Shown: positions 26,095 through 34,225, counted from the stretch's first letter. The stretch is DNA of 64,000 nt from Priestia megaterium (GCF_023824195.1 NZ_CP085442.1:3076001-3140000); one strand, 5' to 3'. Notes: generated by a model not told the origin, from the letters alone. Numbers and translations are program-made.

Positions 26095-26496
26095 TTATGA
26101 CCAAGTAACGGCAAACACGTGGTAGTCATTTTTTAACTGTGGCGCATCAATGGGTGTCCCGTGCTGATATCCTTGTTTAACTCTTTTAGGATGTAAGGGT
26201 TGAACCCACTCTTTCACTTGCTGTTTTGTACCATTTGCTAAAATATATACACAATCAGAAAATGCCCCGTCATTGTTTGGACTATCAACTTTTAGTACTT
26301 CCACTAACACATCTTGGACACACGTTTTTCTCTGAATACACATAAGCGTATGGTAGATGATATCAGCGGACACATCGTTATTTAAACGAAAGCCCACCTT
26401 TTTTTGTTCAAAAAAAGACGAGAATGAGACGATTGGTAATGTCTTTTTTTGTTCATACGCTTGAGATAAAATCTTGACAAGAACTTCTCCACTCAA
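26095..26496 (-). CDS. Protein of unknown function
   Basis: A 133-residue soluble protein that I do not recognise. It has a helical start (SGEVLVKILSQAYEQKKTLP), a mixed alpha/beta middle with two Cys (IQRKTCVQDVLVEV, FSDCVYILANG) and ends HVFAVTWS. The frame extends to an ATG at 26544 but that codon has no ribosome-binding site and lies within palindromes; AGAGGGA six bases before the TTG at 26496 supports the shorter form. Convergent with katX, sharing its terminator. Confidence 0.5.
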   Translation of the reverse strand: MSGEVLVKILSQAYEQKKTLPIVSFSSFFEQKKVGFRLNNDVSADIIYHTLMCIQRKTCVQDVLVEVLKVDSPNNDGAFSDCVYILANGTKQQVKEWVQPLHPKRVKQGYQHGTPIDAPQLKNDYHVFAVTWS

Positions 26497-26537
26497 GATG
26501 ATCCCTCTTTCTAAAAAACGCTTCATCACAACATATG

Positions 26538-26573
26538 TGAGCATTGATTATGCTCATAGGATAATATATTATC
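26538..26573. promoter_or_regulatory. Two adjacent palindromes upstream of the unknown gene
   Basis: TGAGCAT-TGATT-ATGCTCA (26538-26556) and the perfect 14-mer GATAATATATTATC (26560-26573). Their position ahead of the 26496 start suggests an operator and promoter region; the second resembles a Fur/PerR-type half-site arrangement but does not match either consensus fully. Confidence 0.4.
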
Positions 26574-26633
26574 ATAGTTTAATTCTGTGGTGTTAGTCTT
26601 TTTTGGGGTTTTTACACTGGGAATTATCCCCGC

Positions 26634-26738
26634 TTATTTCTTGCGTTTCCCTGACGTTCTCGCTACTAGCAAAAGAATTATTAATAAAATAAATACCCCT
26701 GCTCCTACAAACATATCATACAAGAAATCAAGCATCAT
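26634..26738 (-). CDS. Small single-pass membrane protein (34 residues)
   Basis: The frame reads MMLDFLYDMFVGAGVFILLI then LLLVARTSGKRKK. It has one membrane segment and a basic C-terminal tail, and a very strong AGAGGAGGAG site ends two bases before the first ATG and five before the second, which may be the true start. It lies downstream of the NSS transporter in the same direction but separated by a bidirectional terminator. Small partner subunits exist for some NSS transporters (MetS with MetP), so a partner role is possible, but the sequence itself is not clearly MetS. Confidence 0.6.
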   Translation of the reverse strand: MMLDFLYDMFVGAGVFILLIILLLVARTSGKRKK

Positions 26739-26755
26739 ACTCCTCCTCTTCCTTC

Positions 26756-26799
26756 AAAAAAAACGCTGTTAAAACCAAGCGTTTTAACAGCGTTTTTTC
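26756..26799. terminator. Bidirectional terminator of the NSS transporter gene
   Basis: AAAACGCTGTTAAAA pairs with TTTTAACAGCGTTTT, with A and T tracts on both sides. Confidence 0.88.
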
Positions 26800-26800
26800 G

Positions 26801-28138
26801 TTAGATAAAGCCTAGCATATTAATAAATACAATGATAATTAAAACAGGTGCGATATATCGAATGGCAAGAAGCCATAAAGAGAACCAGCGCTTCACATTC
26901 GTTGAACCGTGCTTAAATTCTTCAATTAGTACATCTTTTTTCATTTTCCAAGGAACAAAGATGGCAATTAAAAGAGCACCGAGTGGCATAAGGATATTAC
27001 TTACAAGAAAATCGAAAGCGTCAAAGATGCTTTTTCCAAAGATCGATACGTCACTTAATAAACCATACGATAGCGCTGAAGGTATTCCTACCACGAAGAT
27101 TAGCAAGCCCGAAATCCAAGATAGCTTTATACGCTTCTGCTGCTCTCCTTTGGCTAATGAAGCGACAATAATTTCTAACATCGAAAACGCAGATGTCAAA
27201 GTAGCAAACAAAAATAGCGCCAAAAAGAAAGTTTGAAACACAATTCCGAACGGAAGCTGTTCAAATATAGAAGGTAATACGATAAATAAAAGACCTGGTC
27301 CTTCCGTGGGTTTTACACCCATTGAGAAAACCGCAGGGAAAATTGCCAGTCCTGCTAGTAAAGAAATCAAAATATTTAACGCTGAAATTGAAATAGCCGA
27401 TTTTGGCAAGTTTTGCTGCTTAGATAGATACGAACTGTACGTAACCATAACTGAAACGCCTACGCTAAGCGAAAAGAATGCTTGTCCCATCGCAAACAAA
27501 ATGGTTTGGGAGGTAAGCTTTGAAAAATCTGGATACAAAAAGAAAGATACGCCTTCCATCGCCCCGTCTAATGTTAAAGAACGAATAATGATAATAATAA
27601 ATAAAATAAAGAGAGCAGGCATTAAAATTTTGTTTGCTTTTTCAATACCATTTTGAATGCCTCTTGCTACTACAACAATTGTTAAAAGAAGAAAAACAAA
27701 TTGAGAGATAACAGCACTTGTTGGATTAGCAATGGTCGAGTTAAATAAACTCCCGTAGTCACTTACTCCATTCAGCTGACCCGTGACGCTTGCAAAAATA
27801 TATTGTAAAATCCATCCCCCTACTACACTATAGAATGATAATAAAATAAAACATGTGATCACACCTAAATACCCGATTCCTTTCCATAGAGAACCGGGAG
27901 CAACTGCATCATAAGCACGAATTGCTTCTTTTTGTGTATGTCTACCTAGTACAAATTCAGCAAGCAAAAGCGGCAAACCAATAATTGCTGTAAACAAGAT
28001 AAACAGTAAAAAAAAGGCCCCTCCTCCGCTTGTTCCGGCTACATAAGGCAGTTTCCAAATGGCTCCGATTCCAATTGCTGAACCGGCAGATGCCAAGATA
28101 AAGCCGAGTTTTGATGTCCATTGTTCGTTTTGACTCAT
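26801..28138 (-). CDS. Sodium-dependent transporter, NSS/SNF family (YocR/YhdH type)
   Basis: A 445-residue membrane protein with about eleven or twelve segments. The first segment carries the sodium/substrate motif '[17 protein letters not shown]' of neurotransmitter:sodium symporters. B. subtilis YocR and YhdH have the same length; MhsT-like members import amino acids. The substrate cannot be read from the sequence. A ribosome-binding site is weak (GAGAAA before the ATG). A hairpin with a plus-strand T-run (28192-28216) lies in the upstream intergenic region. Confidence 0.88.
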   Translation of the reverse strand: MSQNEQWTSKLGFILASAGSAIGIGAIWKLPYVAGTSGGGAFFLLFILFTAIIGLPLLLAEFVLGRHTQKEAIRAYDAVAPGSLWKGIGYLGVITCFILLSFYSVVGGWILQYIFASVTGQLNGVSDYGSLFNSTIANPTSAVISQFVFLLLTIVVVARGIQNGIEKANKILMPALFILFIIIIIRSLTLDGAMEGVSFFLYPDFSKLTSQTILFAMGQAFFSLSVGVSVMVTYSSYLSKQQNLPKSAISISALNILISLLAGLAIFPAVFSMGVKPTEGPGLLFIVLPSIFEQLPFGIVFQTFFLALFLFATLTSAFSMLEIIVASLAKGEQQKRIKLSWISGLLIFVVGIPSALSYGLLSDVSIFGKSIFDAFDFLVSNILMPLGALLIAIFVPWKMKKDVLIEEFKHGSTNVKRWFSLWLLAIRYIAPVLIIIVFINMLGFI

Positions 28139-28310
28139 TTTTTCTCACCATTTTTCTTTATTTATTCTGATTTGTCATACTATATCACACAACCCTTCTG
28201 TCGAAAAGGGTTTTTGTTGTTTTAACCCCCATCATGTGTTATGAATAGTATGTAGGTTTCCTTATTTATTTTCGTAACTAAAAAAAGTTTGACAGTTAGA
28301 GGTACAAAAA

Positions 28311-28763
28311 ATGACAAATCAGCAAGTAATACAGCAGCAATTTTTAGATAAGTTCCTTGACTTTATCTTAGTAAAATGTCCAAACTGCGAACTATGTGCG
28401 CGAGTTGTAAAACTGGATAAAAAATTGAGCGGGTCAACGCACTCATGCACGTGTCCTCACTGCGGCTATCTAGATGTCATCAACGCTGATAGCCAAGGAC
28501 CGTTAGAACTTTCTGAAGCAGTAGATCCTTTTTTTCAGCTTCCGCTTTACTTAGAAACAATATGCCCTGAACGTCGACTTTGGGCTTATAACTTAGATCA
28601 CCTTCAGTATATTGAATCTTATATTGAAGTTAAAACATGCGGGGCTTGTTTCGACGAGCTGTCGGTTGAACACTCATTGCCAGATTGGGTAATTCATAAG
28701 CAGGAAGAAGCATTAAGCGAAATTCAACGTTTAAAAGACACGGTCTTTTGCACATTCAAATGA
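28311..28763 (+). CDS. Unknown protein with zinc-ribbon-like cysteine pairs
   Basis: A 150-residue soluble protein. Residues about 23-55 hold CPNCELC and, after about 20 residues, CTCPHCGY, spaced like a zinc ribbon; a further CGAC pair lies near residue 109. The C-terminal third is helical and charged (VIHKQEEALSEIQRLKDTV). No family is recognised. The start ATG has AGAGGTA upstream. The gene stands alone, ended by a perfect terminator. Confidence 0.6.
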   Translation: MTNQQVIQQQFLDKFLDFILVKCPNCELCARVVKLDKKLSGSTHSCTCPHCGYLDVINADSQGPLELSEAVDPFFQLPLYLETICPERRLWAYNLDHLQYIESYIEVKTCGACFDELSVEHSLPDWVIHKQEEALSEIQRLKDTVFCTFK

Positions 28764-28770
28764 AGATAGA

Positions 28771-28805
28771 AAAGAAACGTTGCCGAAGAGGCAACGTTTC
28801 TTTTC
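28771..28805. terminator. Bidirectional terminator between convergent genes
   Basis: AAAGAAACGTTGCC pairs with GGCAACGTTTCTTT around a GAAGA loop; serves the zinc-ribbon gene and the lipoprotein gene. Confidence 0.9.
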
Positions 28806-29231
28806 TTACGAAGAACTTTCTTCGGTAAGTTTTCTTCGATAGTCCCCGGCCTTGTCGAACTCTTTTGCGGTGCCGACGAAAAAGTAGGTTACCGTATGAT
28901 TTTTGTTACCTTGAGTCGTTCCATGAATCATCTTCCCCTGCTTCAATTGCTTTCGCTCTCCATTTTTATTTACATAGAAATATTTATTTCTTGCCCAGCC
29001 GCCGCCGCTTAAAAGCGTTTTGGTTTTTCCAACTCCCTGGTCATTTACTTTAAATACAGTGTAGTCTCCTTCTGTCTTGCTGGGATTTCCGTTATCTTTA
29101 TCGTATTCGACCACAACCCATCCTTTGTACCCTTCTGGTATAAGGAAAATGCTCGGTTGAGACGTTTCATCTGGGCGTCCACATCCAGCTGCGATTATAA
29201 TCATTAAGCACAAAATGAGCCACCTTTTCAC
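28806..29231 (-). CDS. Lipoprotein of unknown function
   Basis: A 141-residue lipoprotein. It begins with a type II signal peptide (KRWLILCLMIIIAAGC, lipobox IAAGC with lipidated Cys about residue 17). The mature part starts with 'IFLIPEGYKGWVVVEYDKDNG', a beta-rich fold which resembles the DUF6843 group as I remember it (low certainty), and contains 'VTYFFVGTAKEF' near the end. The open frame is longer (to 29342), but AAAGGAG nine bases before the GTG at 29231 places the start directly before the signal peptide. Confidence 0.72.
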   Translation of the reverse strand: MKRWLILCLMIIIAAGCGRPDETSQPSIFLIPEGYKGWVVVEYDKDNGNPSKTEGDYTVFKVNDQGVGKTKTLLSGGGWARNKYFYVNKNGERKQLKQGKMIHGTTQGNKNHTVTYFFVGTAKEFDKAGDYRRKLTEESSS

Positions 29232-29420
29232 TTTTTTCAACTCCTTTCTCAATAAAAGACGTGCCTCTATACTGCTTTTAGTTTTTGTTGAAGGTAAGAT
29301 TATATTCTTTTTGCATCCCTCAATTTTTCCCAGTTCACCCAATCAAATATGCTATATTTACGTATTGTTTGTTACATACTATTAGCAGGCTTTTACAATT
29401 TACATGGGAGGATAACAAAA

Positions 29421-29567
29421 ATGAGCTATGTTTTTTTATTTATTTTGCTCTTTGTCATTCCGCTTTACACACAGCAAAAAATTGTTCGTGCCGACCGTGA
29501 AAATACACGTACATTATTACTAAGTGAACACGAGCAATCTGGACATAAAAAAAGCGATTCCCCGTAA
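29421..29567 (+). CDS. Small protein with N-terminal membrane anchor (48 residues)
   Basis: The short protein starts MSYVFLFILLFVIPLYTQQ and continues with a charged tail (KIVRADRENTRTLLLSEHEQ...). The first 17 residues form one membrane segment or signal anchor, and the rest would face the cytoplasm or cell surface. GGGAGGAT precedes the ATG at good distance; the longer frame from 29349 has no ribosome-binding site. The stop is followed at once by a terminator. Function unknown. Confidence 0.6.
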   Translation: MSYVFLFILLFVIPLYTQQKIVRADRENTRTLLLSEHEQSGHKKSDSP

Positions 29568-29588
29568 AACAGGAATCGCCTTCTTTTA
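29548..29588. terminator. Bidirectional terminator between convergent genes
   Basis: GCGATTCC pairs with GGAATCGC around a ten-base loop, flanked by A7 and a T-rich tract; it overlaps the ends of the small membrane gene and the DUF350 gene. Confidence 0.78.
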
Positions 29589-30002
29589 ATATGTTAAGCT
29601 TCCGGCCACAATAAGGCCGACGGCAACCGACGCTGCAAAAAGAGTTACTCCAACCGCTACATTTCCTTCTTCTACTTTTTTGGCTAGGCTCGTTTTAGGC
29701 GTCATGATAAATTCAATAATCCAATATGCCACTACTTGAGTAATGATACCTACTACTCCCCAAAGAGTTGCATCTAACAAATTTAAGCTGTTGCTCCATA
29801 CAGTAAAAATGACAATAGCAAGCCCAATTCCTTTTCCCCATAACTTCAAAGCGACCGCCACATTGCCTTTTTTTATGAGTTCACGGTCATTAAATTTTGT
29901 TGTTAATTCAAATACCATAACTCCGATAAATAATAGCCCTAACCCTACCGCTACGTGAGATAAAAAACTCCCTATACTAGCCCAATCAATCCATTGTGTC
30001 AT
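29586..30002 (-). CDS. DUF350 family inner-membrane protein (YjfL type)
   Basis: A 138-residue membrane protein with two tandem DUF350 units (about residues 5-70 and 75-138), each with two segments, and the recurrent '(K/E)GNVAV' turn at residues about 46 and 116 that marks the repeat. The frame extends to 30020, but AAAAGGGGA precedes the ATG at 30002. It is the last gene of a four-gene operon with an ATP-grasp amidoligase-like protein, a lipoprotein and a DUF4178-like protein; in E. coli the related yjfL/yjfM/yjfC genes cluster likewise. Biochemical role unknown. Confidence 0.82.
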   Translation of the reverse strand: MTQWIDWASIGSFLSHVAVGLGLLFIGVMVFELTTKFNDRELIKKGNVAVALKLWGKGIGLAIVIFTVWSNSLNLLDATLWGVVGIITQVVAYWIIEFIMTPKTSLAKKVEEGNVAVGVTLFAASVAVGLIVAGSLTY

Positions 30003-30016
30003 TTTTATTCCCCTTT

Positions 30017-31276
30017 TCATTTTAATCCAATCGGCAAATAATACGATTCGTTATCTGTAATTTGATTTCCAGCTCGGATTCCTACTGCGCTTGCTTTTCC
30101 ATTCAATAAAAAGCATCCGTACATGATATGAGCCTCTATTGCTTGCGTTTGCGTGTTCATTTTTGCAGTTGGCAAATGAATAAACTGTTGATACACAGCA
30201 GTGTATTCTTGATATGTCTTATGCTGATCTTCTTCTATTTTGATTCCATATTCATTATAAATTTCAACGGTATCTCCCTCACGACCAAAAGATGGTTTCT
30301 TCACAAATGCTTGTTTTCTTTCAATAAATGTATCTTCTTCTAAATACGTTGGTAAAAAGTACGTTTCAATGATGTGATGCTCTTCTTTAGTGAAGAAAGG
30401 ATGATGTTGTTCATGCAAAGCCCAAATGAGTGCTTGCACGGCTTTGGACTGCAGCAAAAATGCAGAAGGCGGATTGATTATGGCTACTTGTTTTTGCTGT
30501 GCCAATGTTAAAAGCATGTGTCCGACTTTTTCATGCGTGCTCGGATCTTCATCTTCAATTAAATGTTCAAGCGGATAAGTTTGGCGATAGAGTACGTCTA
30601 TTTTTTGTCCATATTGATCATATACGCCCGCTTCTATATATTCACCTTCTTCAACTGTAGAGGAAGGGACAATTCGAAGCTGCGATAATGGAACGTATGT
30701 AGCATCTACATCGGCTAGCTTCATTAAATAAAGAGTCGTTAGCTTATCTTCTTCATGTGTATCATGAGAAGAAAAAACGACGTTTGGATAGTTCGTTCTA
30801 TCGAGCTCGTTATAAGCTTCAAAAATGGCGTGTTTTAATGCTAAAGCAAGCTTTTTTTCTTCAAGCTTATTAGGGTTTTGTACTTGAAAATGACGACAGA
30901 CTAACTCATTTACATGAAATAATTCTTTAATGAACGTAGGCGTATCCGCATTTAGTTCTAAAAGCTTGATTTGATCAGTCGTAACAGCAAAATCAAGGCG
31001 CGAAATCACACTTTCTGTTTCCATCGTTTTCAGTCGTAGGTACGGGAGACTGTCTTTTGGAAATCCTAAAGAAAAAAGCGTCTGATCATCTAACGAACGA
31101 AGTAAAGGTGCAGTTTTAAAAAATAATTCCCCAATTTGATTTGCAGCTTCTTTAATAGAATCAATGATATGAGAAGACTCTATATGTACGTCATAAAGAG
31201 CATACTCTGTTCCGTATAAATCGTGCCAAAAATCTTCAATTTCTTTATAAAACATTTCTCGCTTTTCTTTATGCAT
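30017..31276 (-). CDS. ATP-grasp amidoligase, glutathionylspermidine-synthase-like (YjfC/YgiC family)
   Basis: A 419-residue protein of the GSP_synth ATP-grasp family. Recognisable parts are 'RLDFAVTTDQIKLLELNADTPT' (about residue 90-115, the conserved LE-N-D-TP motif), a 'NPPSAFLLQSKAVQALIW' region and the ATP-grasp segment 'FVKKPSFGREGDTVEIY'. Members ligate an amine or amino acid to a carboxylate; the E. coli YgiC/YjfC relatives lack the amidase domain of true GspS, as here. ATG overlaps the last base of the preceding lipoprotein's stop codon. Target of ligation is unknown; the Gly-ending lipoprotein next door is a candidate by context. Confidence 0.85.
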   Translation of the reverse strand: MHKEKREMFYKEIEDFWHDLYGTEYALYDVHIESSHIIDSIKEAANQIGELFFKTAPLLRSLDDQTLFSLGFPKDSLPYLRLKTMETESVISRLDFAVTTDQIKLLELNADTPTFIKELFHVNELVCRHFQVQNPNKLEEKKLALALKHAIFEAYNELDRTNYPNVVFSSHDTHEEDKLTTLYLMKLADVDATYVPLSQLRIVPSSTVEEGEYIEAGVYDQYGQKIDVLYRQTYPLEHLIEDEDPSTHEKVGHMLLTLAQQKQVAIINPPSAFLLQSKAVQALIWALHEQHHPFFTKEEHHIIETYFLPTYLEEDTFIERKQAFVKKPSFGREGDTVEIYNEYGIKIEEDQHKTYQEYTAVYQQFIHLPTAKMNTQTQAIEAHIMYGCFLLNGKASAVGIRAGNQITDNESYYLPIGLK

Positions 31277-31596
31277 TACCCGCCAAAACCGCCTTTAGAG
31301 CCGCTCCCAATTCCAGATTTATACGAGCTGCTTGATTTAAATGATTTATAGGCCGATGATGAGATCAACTGTTTTTTAGAGCCGTAGTAGCGGCCTCCGT
31401 GATAATATGAGCCGCTGTGCGAGGAAGAAGAATCTGAACAGTAGTACGTTTGGGTATCTTCATCCCATTTCCACCTGTCACACGATTTATCTTTCGGTTT
31501 AGCCGGTCTTGCCTGATCAGTTGAACCACAGGCAACGAGCGATGTCATTAAAGCTGTGGTCAAAACCCCGGCCATCATTTTTTTTGTTTTTGACAT
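31276..31596 (-). CDS. Small lipoprotein with Ser/Gly/Tyr-rich tail (YgiB/YjfM-like context)
   Basis: A 106-residue lipoprotein. The signal peptide MSKTKKMMAGVLTTALMTSLVAC ends at a lipobox Cys (about residue 23). The mature part has a small Cys-containing WKWDEDTQTYYC motif and then a low-complexity tail of Ser, Gly, Tyr and Lys ending GSKGGFGG. Proteins in the same operon position in enterobacteria (YgiB/YjfM, DUF1190) are also lipoproteins next to an ATP-grasp ligase. Overlaps both neighbours by one base (TAATG), so the operon is tightly coupled. Confidence 0.75.
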   Translation of the reverse strand: MSKTKKMMAGVLTTALMTSLVACGSTDQARPAKPKDKSCDRWKWDEDTQTYYCSDSSSSHSGSYYHGGRYYGSKKQLISSSAYKSFKSSSSYKSGIGSGSKGGFGG

Positions 31597-32054
31597 TACG
31601 CCTTCCCCCCTTCATACGTTACGCCTGTTTTTGTTACATATAAACTGTACACGCTGCGATCTTCATCAATTTCCGCAGAGTCTCTTTCCCATTCCCATCC
31701 ATTGTAGTATGTATAAACTGTTCCGATATAGCTTAATACGTCCAAATGCGTATAAAATGAAGAGACGAATAAAATCGGGTGTCCTCGAAGAGAATTTAGT
31801 TCGCGGACTTCTAACGTAATCTCTCTGTTATCATCTTCGACTTGCTCTTTCGGTCCATGTTCATGTTCTTTTACATAAATAATATGTATATCCTCTTCAA
31901 CTGCAGATGAAGTTTGTTTATACGTTACTCCTTCTTTAACAAAAAATTCGCATTCTCTTCTTGCTAAAATTTGTTCAAGTTCAATAGATTGATAGTGATA
32001 AATAGATACAAACGTATCATCAGGGTTTAGCAGTCGGTATTCTAACTTTCCCAT
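31596..32054 (-). CDS. DUF4178-like protein
   Basis: A 152-residue beta-rich soluble protein, starting MGKLEYRLLNPDDTFVSIYHY and containing 'WERDSAEIDEDRSVYSLYVTKTGVTYEGG'. This looks like the DUF4178 family, which often pairs with DUF350 and amidoligase or aminopropyltransferase genes. The frame extends to 32126 but AAAAGGAG precedes the ATG at 32054. First gene of the four-gene operon. Function unknown; family assignment by eye only. Confidence 0.65.
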   Translation of the reverse strand: MGKLEYRLLNPDDTFVSIYHYQSIELEQILARRECEFFVKEGVTYKQTSSAVEEDIHIIYVKEHEHGPKEQVEDDNREITLEVRELNSLRGHPILFVSSFYTHLDVLSYIGTVYTYYNGWEWERDSAEIDEDRSVYSLYVTKTGVTYEGGKA

Positions 32055-32137
32055 TGTACAACTCCTTTTGTGACTTTTTTGTGAACGTTCTTTAATAAAT
32101 ACGCACAGATTTTCAAAAAGTTTCAATTTTTCTCATA

Positions 32138-32170
32138 TAAAAAGGCTTAGCTTTAAATAAGCTAAACCTT
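32138..32170 (-). terminator. Terminator of the 153-residue membrane protein gene
   Basis: Minus strand AAGGTTTAGCTT pairs with AAGCTAAGCCTT (one mismatch), then T5. It separates the membrane protein gene from the DUF4178 operon. Confidence 0.78.
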
Positions 32171-32631
32171 TATTTTTTTATTACATCTGTCACAACTTCA
32201 TAACCGCCTGTGTATGGGTCGAATACATATTCAAGCATGCCATTTCCACGATTGACTTTAAATAGATAACGGTATTTTTTAGGGCTGTCTTTTGCTGGAT
32301 ATACGTATTTTCCTTTTTGGAACTGACTTAGCAAGAGCTGTTCTCTTTGCGCAAGCATTTTTTTTGCTTCATTATAACCATACAGCGGGAGATTTTTGGC
32401 ATAGAGAACCGGTACGAATACAAGCACAACGACTGAAATCGTAATAAGCCCTTGTTTAAACCACCGCATAAATCTCTTTGGATTTCGCGAAAGTAACATC
32501 GTTATGACAATTACTATTAACAAAGGAACAATATATACTTGAACATACGGAATGTTTGCAAATACAGGTCGATTAATCAATAAGACAATTACTTCGATAG
32601 CTGCTACTAATACTAAAATAAAATAGACCAC
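32170..32631 (-). CDS. Membrane protein with extracytoplasmic PepSY-like tail, unknown function
   Basis: A 153-residue protein with three membrane segments (about residues 2-20, 27-46, 58-80) followed by a soluble tail that includes 'YRYLFKVNRGNGMLEYVFDPYTGGYEVV'. The tail is reminiscent of a small beta-domain such as PepSY, but I cannot confirm it. The start is GTG at 32631 with GAGGTG about ten bases upstream. The gene ends in its own terminator. Confidence 0.55.
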   Translation of the reverse strand: MVYFILVLVAAIEVIVLLINRPVFANIPYVQVYIVPLLIVIVITMLLSRNPKRFMRWFKQGLITISVVVLVFVPVLYAKNLPLYGYNEAKKMLAQREQLLLSQFQKGKYVYPAKDSPKKYRYLFKVNRGNGMLEYVFDPYTGGYEVVTDVIKK

Positions 32632-32797
32632 TTACTCTTCACACCTCGACGATTCAATGAATTTTATATGTGTTAGAAAGTATTCCCACTCATGAATGAA
32701 CTCGTCTATTGTATCACAAGACGCAAAAAAAATATCTACGCTCGTCTATTTTACGGAATTCAGATAATAAAAGAGATTAAGACATAACGAAATCACC

Positions 32798-33103
32798 CCA
32801 ATCTAAAGACGAACAAATGGGATAAATGCGCTAGTATGGATCCCTTGTTACACCGCTGTTGATTTCCATGCAAGGCTTCGCTTTCCGCGGGCGGCCGCTA
32901 AGCCTCCTCGCTTTCGCTCCTACGGGGTCTCATCTGTGCCGGAGTCTTCGCCTTGCCCTCCAATCAACAGCTAGAAGCCACTACATACATGAAACCTACA
33001 CTCACCCTAACCATAAAAAAATCTGAACGCATTTGATTCTCCATCAAGAATCAAACACGTTCAGATCTTCCTTTAACTAAGCTACTTTTATTCCATCCTC
33101 TTT
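32798..33103 (-). repeat. Dispersed intergenic repeat, copy B (full length)
   Basis: Read on the minus strand it begins AAAGAGGATGGAATAAAAGTA directly after the TauE/SafE stop codon, carries a terminator hairpin (GATCTGAACG...CGTTCAGATTTTTTT), then 'gcttctagctgttgattgg', a GC-rich centre with a NotI site (GCGGCCGC) and SacII site, 'ggaaatcaacagcggtgtaac' and ends 'ttcgtctttagattg'. Matches copies A and C block by block. Confidence 0.88.
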
Positions 33104-33104
33104 A

Positions 33105-33992
33105 TTACGAAACTTCTACGTTTCGATTTTGATTATATTTTTTTCCTTGTAACAGTGAGTAAATGATCGCTGCTGCCCACACAATAAGTATGAATGCATA
33201 TACAGCTATCTGAGTTGAGCTGCTTGATACCCATGTATTTAAGAGTGTTCGAGCATTTGTTAAAATGATAAACCCACCAACAAGTGAACCAAGCAAGTGA
33301 GCTGGGATAATACGAACAAACCATGCAGCAATCGGAGCTGCGATAATTCCGCCAATCATAAGGGCGCCTACCCAGAACCAGTTTACCTGCTCCCAGCCAA
33401 GAGAAATTAAAAAGCCAAGTGTAGCCGAGACGGCAATAGCAAATTCACTTGTATCCACGGTTCCGACGACTTTCCGTGCTGTTGTGCCTTTTTTAGCTAG
33501 CAATACAGGCGTTGCTATCGGCCCCCAGCCGCCGCCGCCTGTAGCATCAGCAAATCCAGCAATTAATCCCAACGGAATGGACTGCTTCGTCGATAAAGGT
33601 TTGGTGCTCTTTTCTTCATTTGTTTTAAACGTAAATAAAAAACGAAATAACACATAAACTCCTAGGAGCAATAAGAATGTTGAAACGTAAGGCCTTACTG
33701 CATCTCCAGGTAAATTACTTAGAAAGCAGGCTCCTACAAAAGCTCCGATGGAACCTGGAATAATTAGTTTTAACACCATCGATTTATCTACGTTTCCAAA
33801 TTTAATATGCGAAACACCAGAAGCTGCTGTTGTTACAACTTCTGCTAAGTGAACAGATGCGGAAGCCACAGCTGGTGCAATTCCAAACGTTAAAAGTAGC
33901 GTAGTTGATGTCACCCCGTATGCCATTCCGAGTGATCCATCAATTAACTGAGCTAAAAAGCCAATAAGTGCAAACGTAATTAACTTTTTCAT
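33105..33992 (-). CDS. TauE/SafE-family exporter (YunE type)
   Basis: A 295-residue membrane protein with about eight segments and two internal TauE/SafE repeats. The first half shows 'QLIDGSLGMAYGVTSTTLLLTFGIAPAVASASVHLAEV'-type signature in part and the second half 'AGFADATGGGGWGPIATPVLL', the family's repeated D-GGG motif. It is thought to export sulfite, sulfonates or related anions; the substrate is uncertain. GGAGGG precedes the ATG. Its promoter and an attenuator-like hairpin lie upstream (34028-34137), and repeat copy B supplies its terminator. Confidence 0.87.
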   Translation of the reverse strand: MKKLITFALIGFLAQLIDGSLGMAYGVTSTTLLLTFGIAPAVASASVHLAEVVTTAASGVSHIKFGNVDKSMVLKLIIPGSIGAFVGACFLSNLPGDAVRPYVSTFLLLLGVYVLFRFLFTFKTNEEKSTKPLSTKQSIPLGLIAGFADATGGGGWGPIATPVLLAKKGTTARKVVGTVDTSEFAIAVSATLGFLISLGWEQVNWFWVGALMIGGIIAAPIAAWFVRIIPAHLLGSLVGGFIILTNARTLLNTWVSSSSTQIAVYAFILIVWAAAIIYSLLQGKKYNQNRNVEVS

Positions 33993-34027
33993 GTTGTCCC
34001 TCCACTTTCATCTTCTGTTAGAAAGCA

Positions 34028-34064
34028 CAAAAAGGCCTCCAACAGTTGTTTGCTAGAAGCCTTC
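34028..34064 (-). promoter_or_regulatory. Attenuator-like hairpin in the TauE/SafE gene leader
   Basis: Minus-strand hairpin AAGGCTTCTAGCA with TGTTGGAGGCCTT (13 pairs counting G-T pairs) followed by T5, about 35 bases before the start codon. Being inside the leader, not after a gene, it would abort transcription unless an alternative fold forms. The preceding 40 bases include 'cggacagctgatcggacataccg'. No known riboswitch class is recognised. Confidence 0.6.
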
Positions 34065-34107
34065 GGTATGTCCGATCAGCTGTCCGTTTTATGAATAAGT
34101 TGTTTAT

Positions 34108-34137
34108 ATTGTAATCCTAACTATTCCTAGAAGTCAA
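34108..34137 (-). promoter_or_regulatory. Sigma-A type promoter of the TauE/SafE gene
   Basis: Minus strand TTGACT (34137-34132) and TACAAT (34113-34108) with an 18-base spacer. Transcription would start near 34101 and read through the hairpin at 34028-34064. Confidence 0.6.
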
Positions 34138-34225
34138 CTGTGTTTTTAGTTTTTTCTTTTAGTCTATGTATACTGCTTGGTTATAGTATCAGTAAAATAA
34201 AATTCTTCTTGTTAAGTCAACAACA

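Noticed and set aside
28192..28216. Terminator-like hairpin AACCCTT...AAGGGTT with plus-strand T-run upstream of the zinc-ribbon gene
   Set aside because: The stem is short and the position is in a divergent intergenic region; there is no obvious upstream transcript to end. It could be a leader element, but evidence is weak.
34028..34137. S-box (SAM) or purine riboswitch in the TauE/SafE leader
   Set aside because: None of the conserved blocks of either class is present; only a promoter and terminator hairpin are seen.
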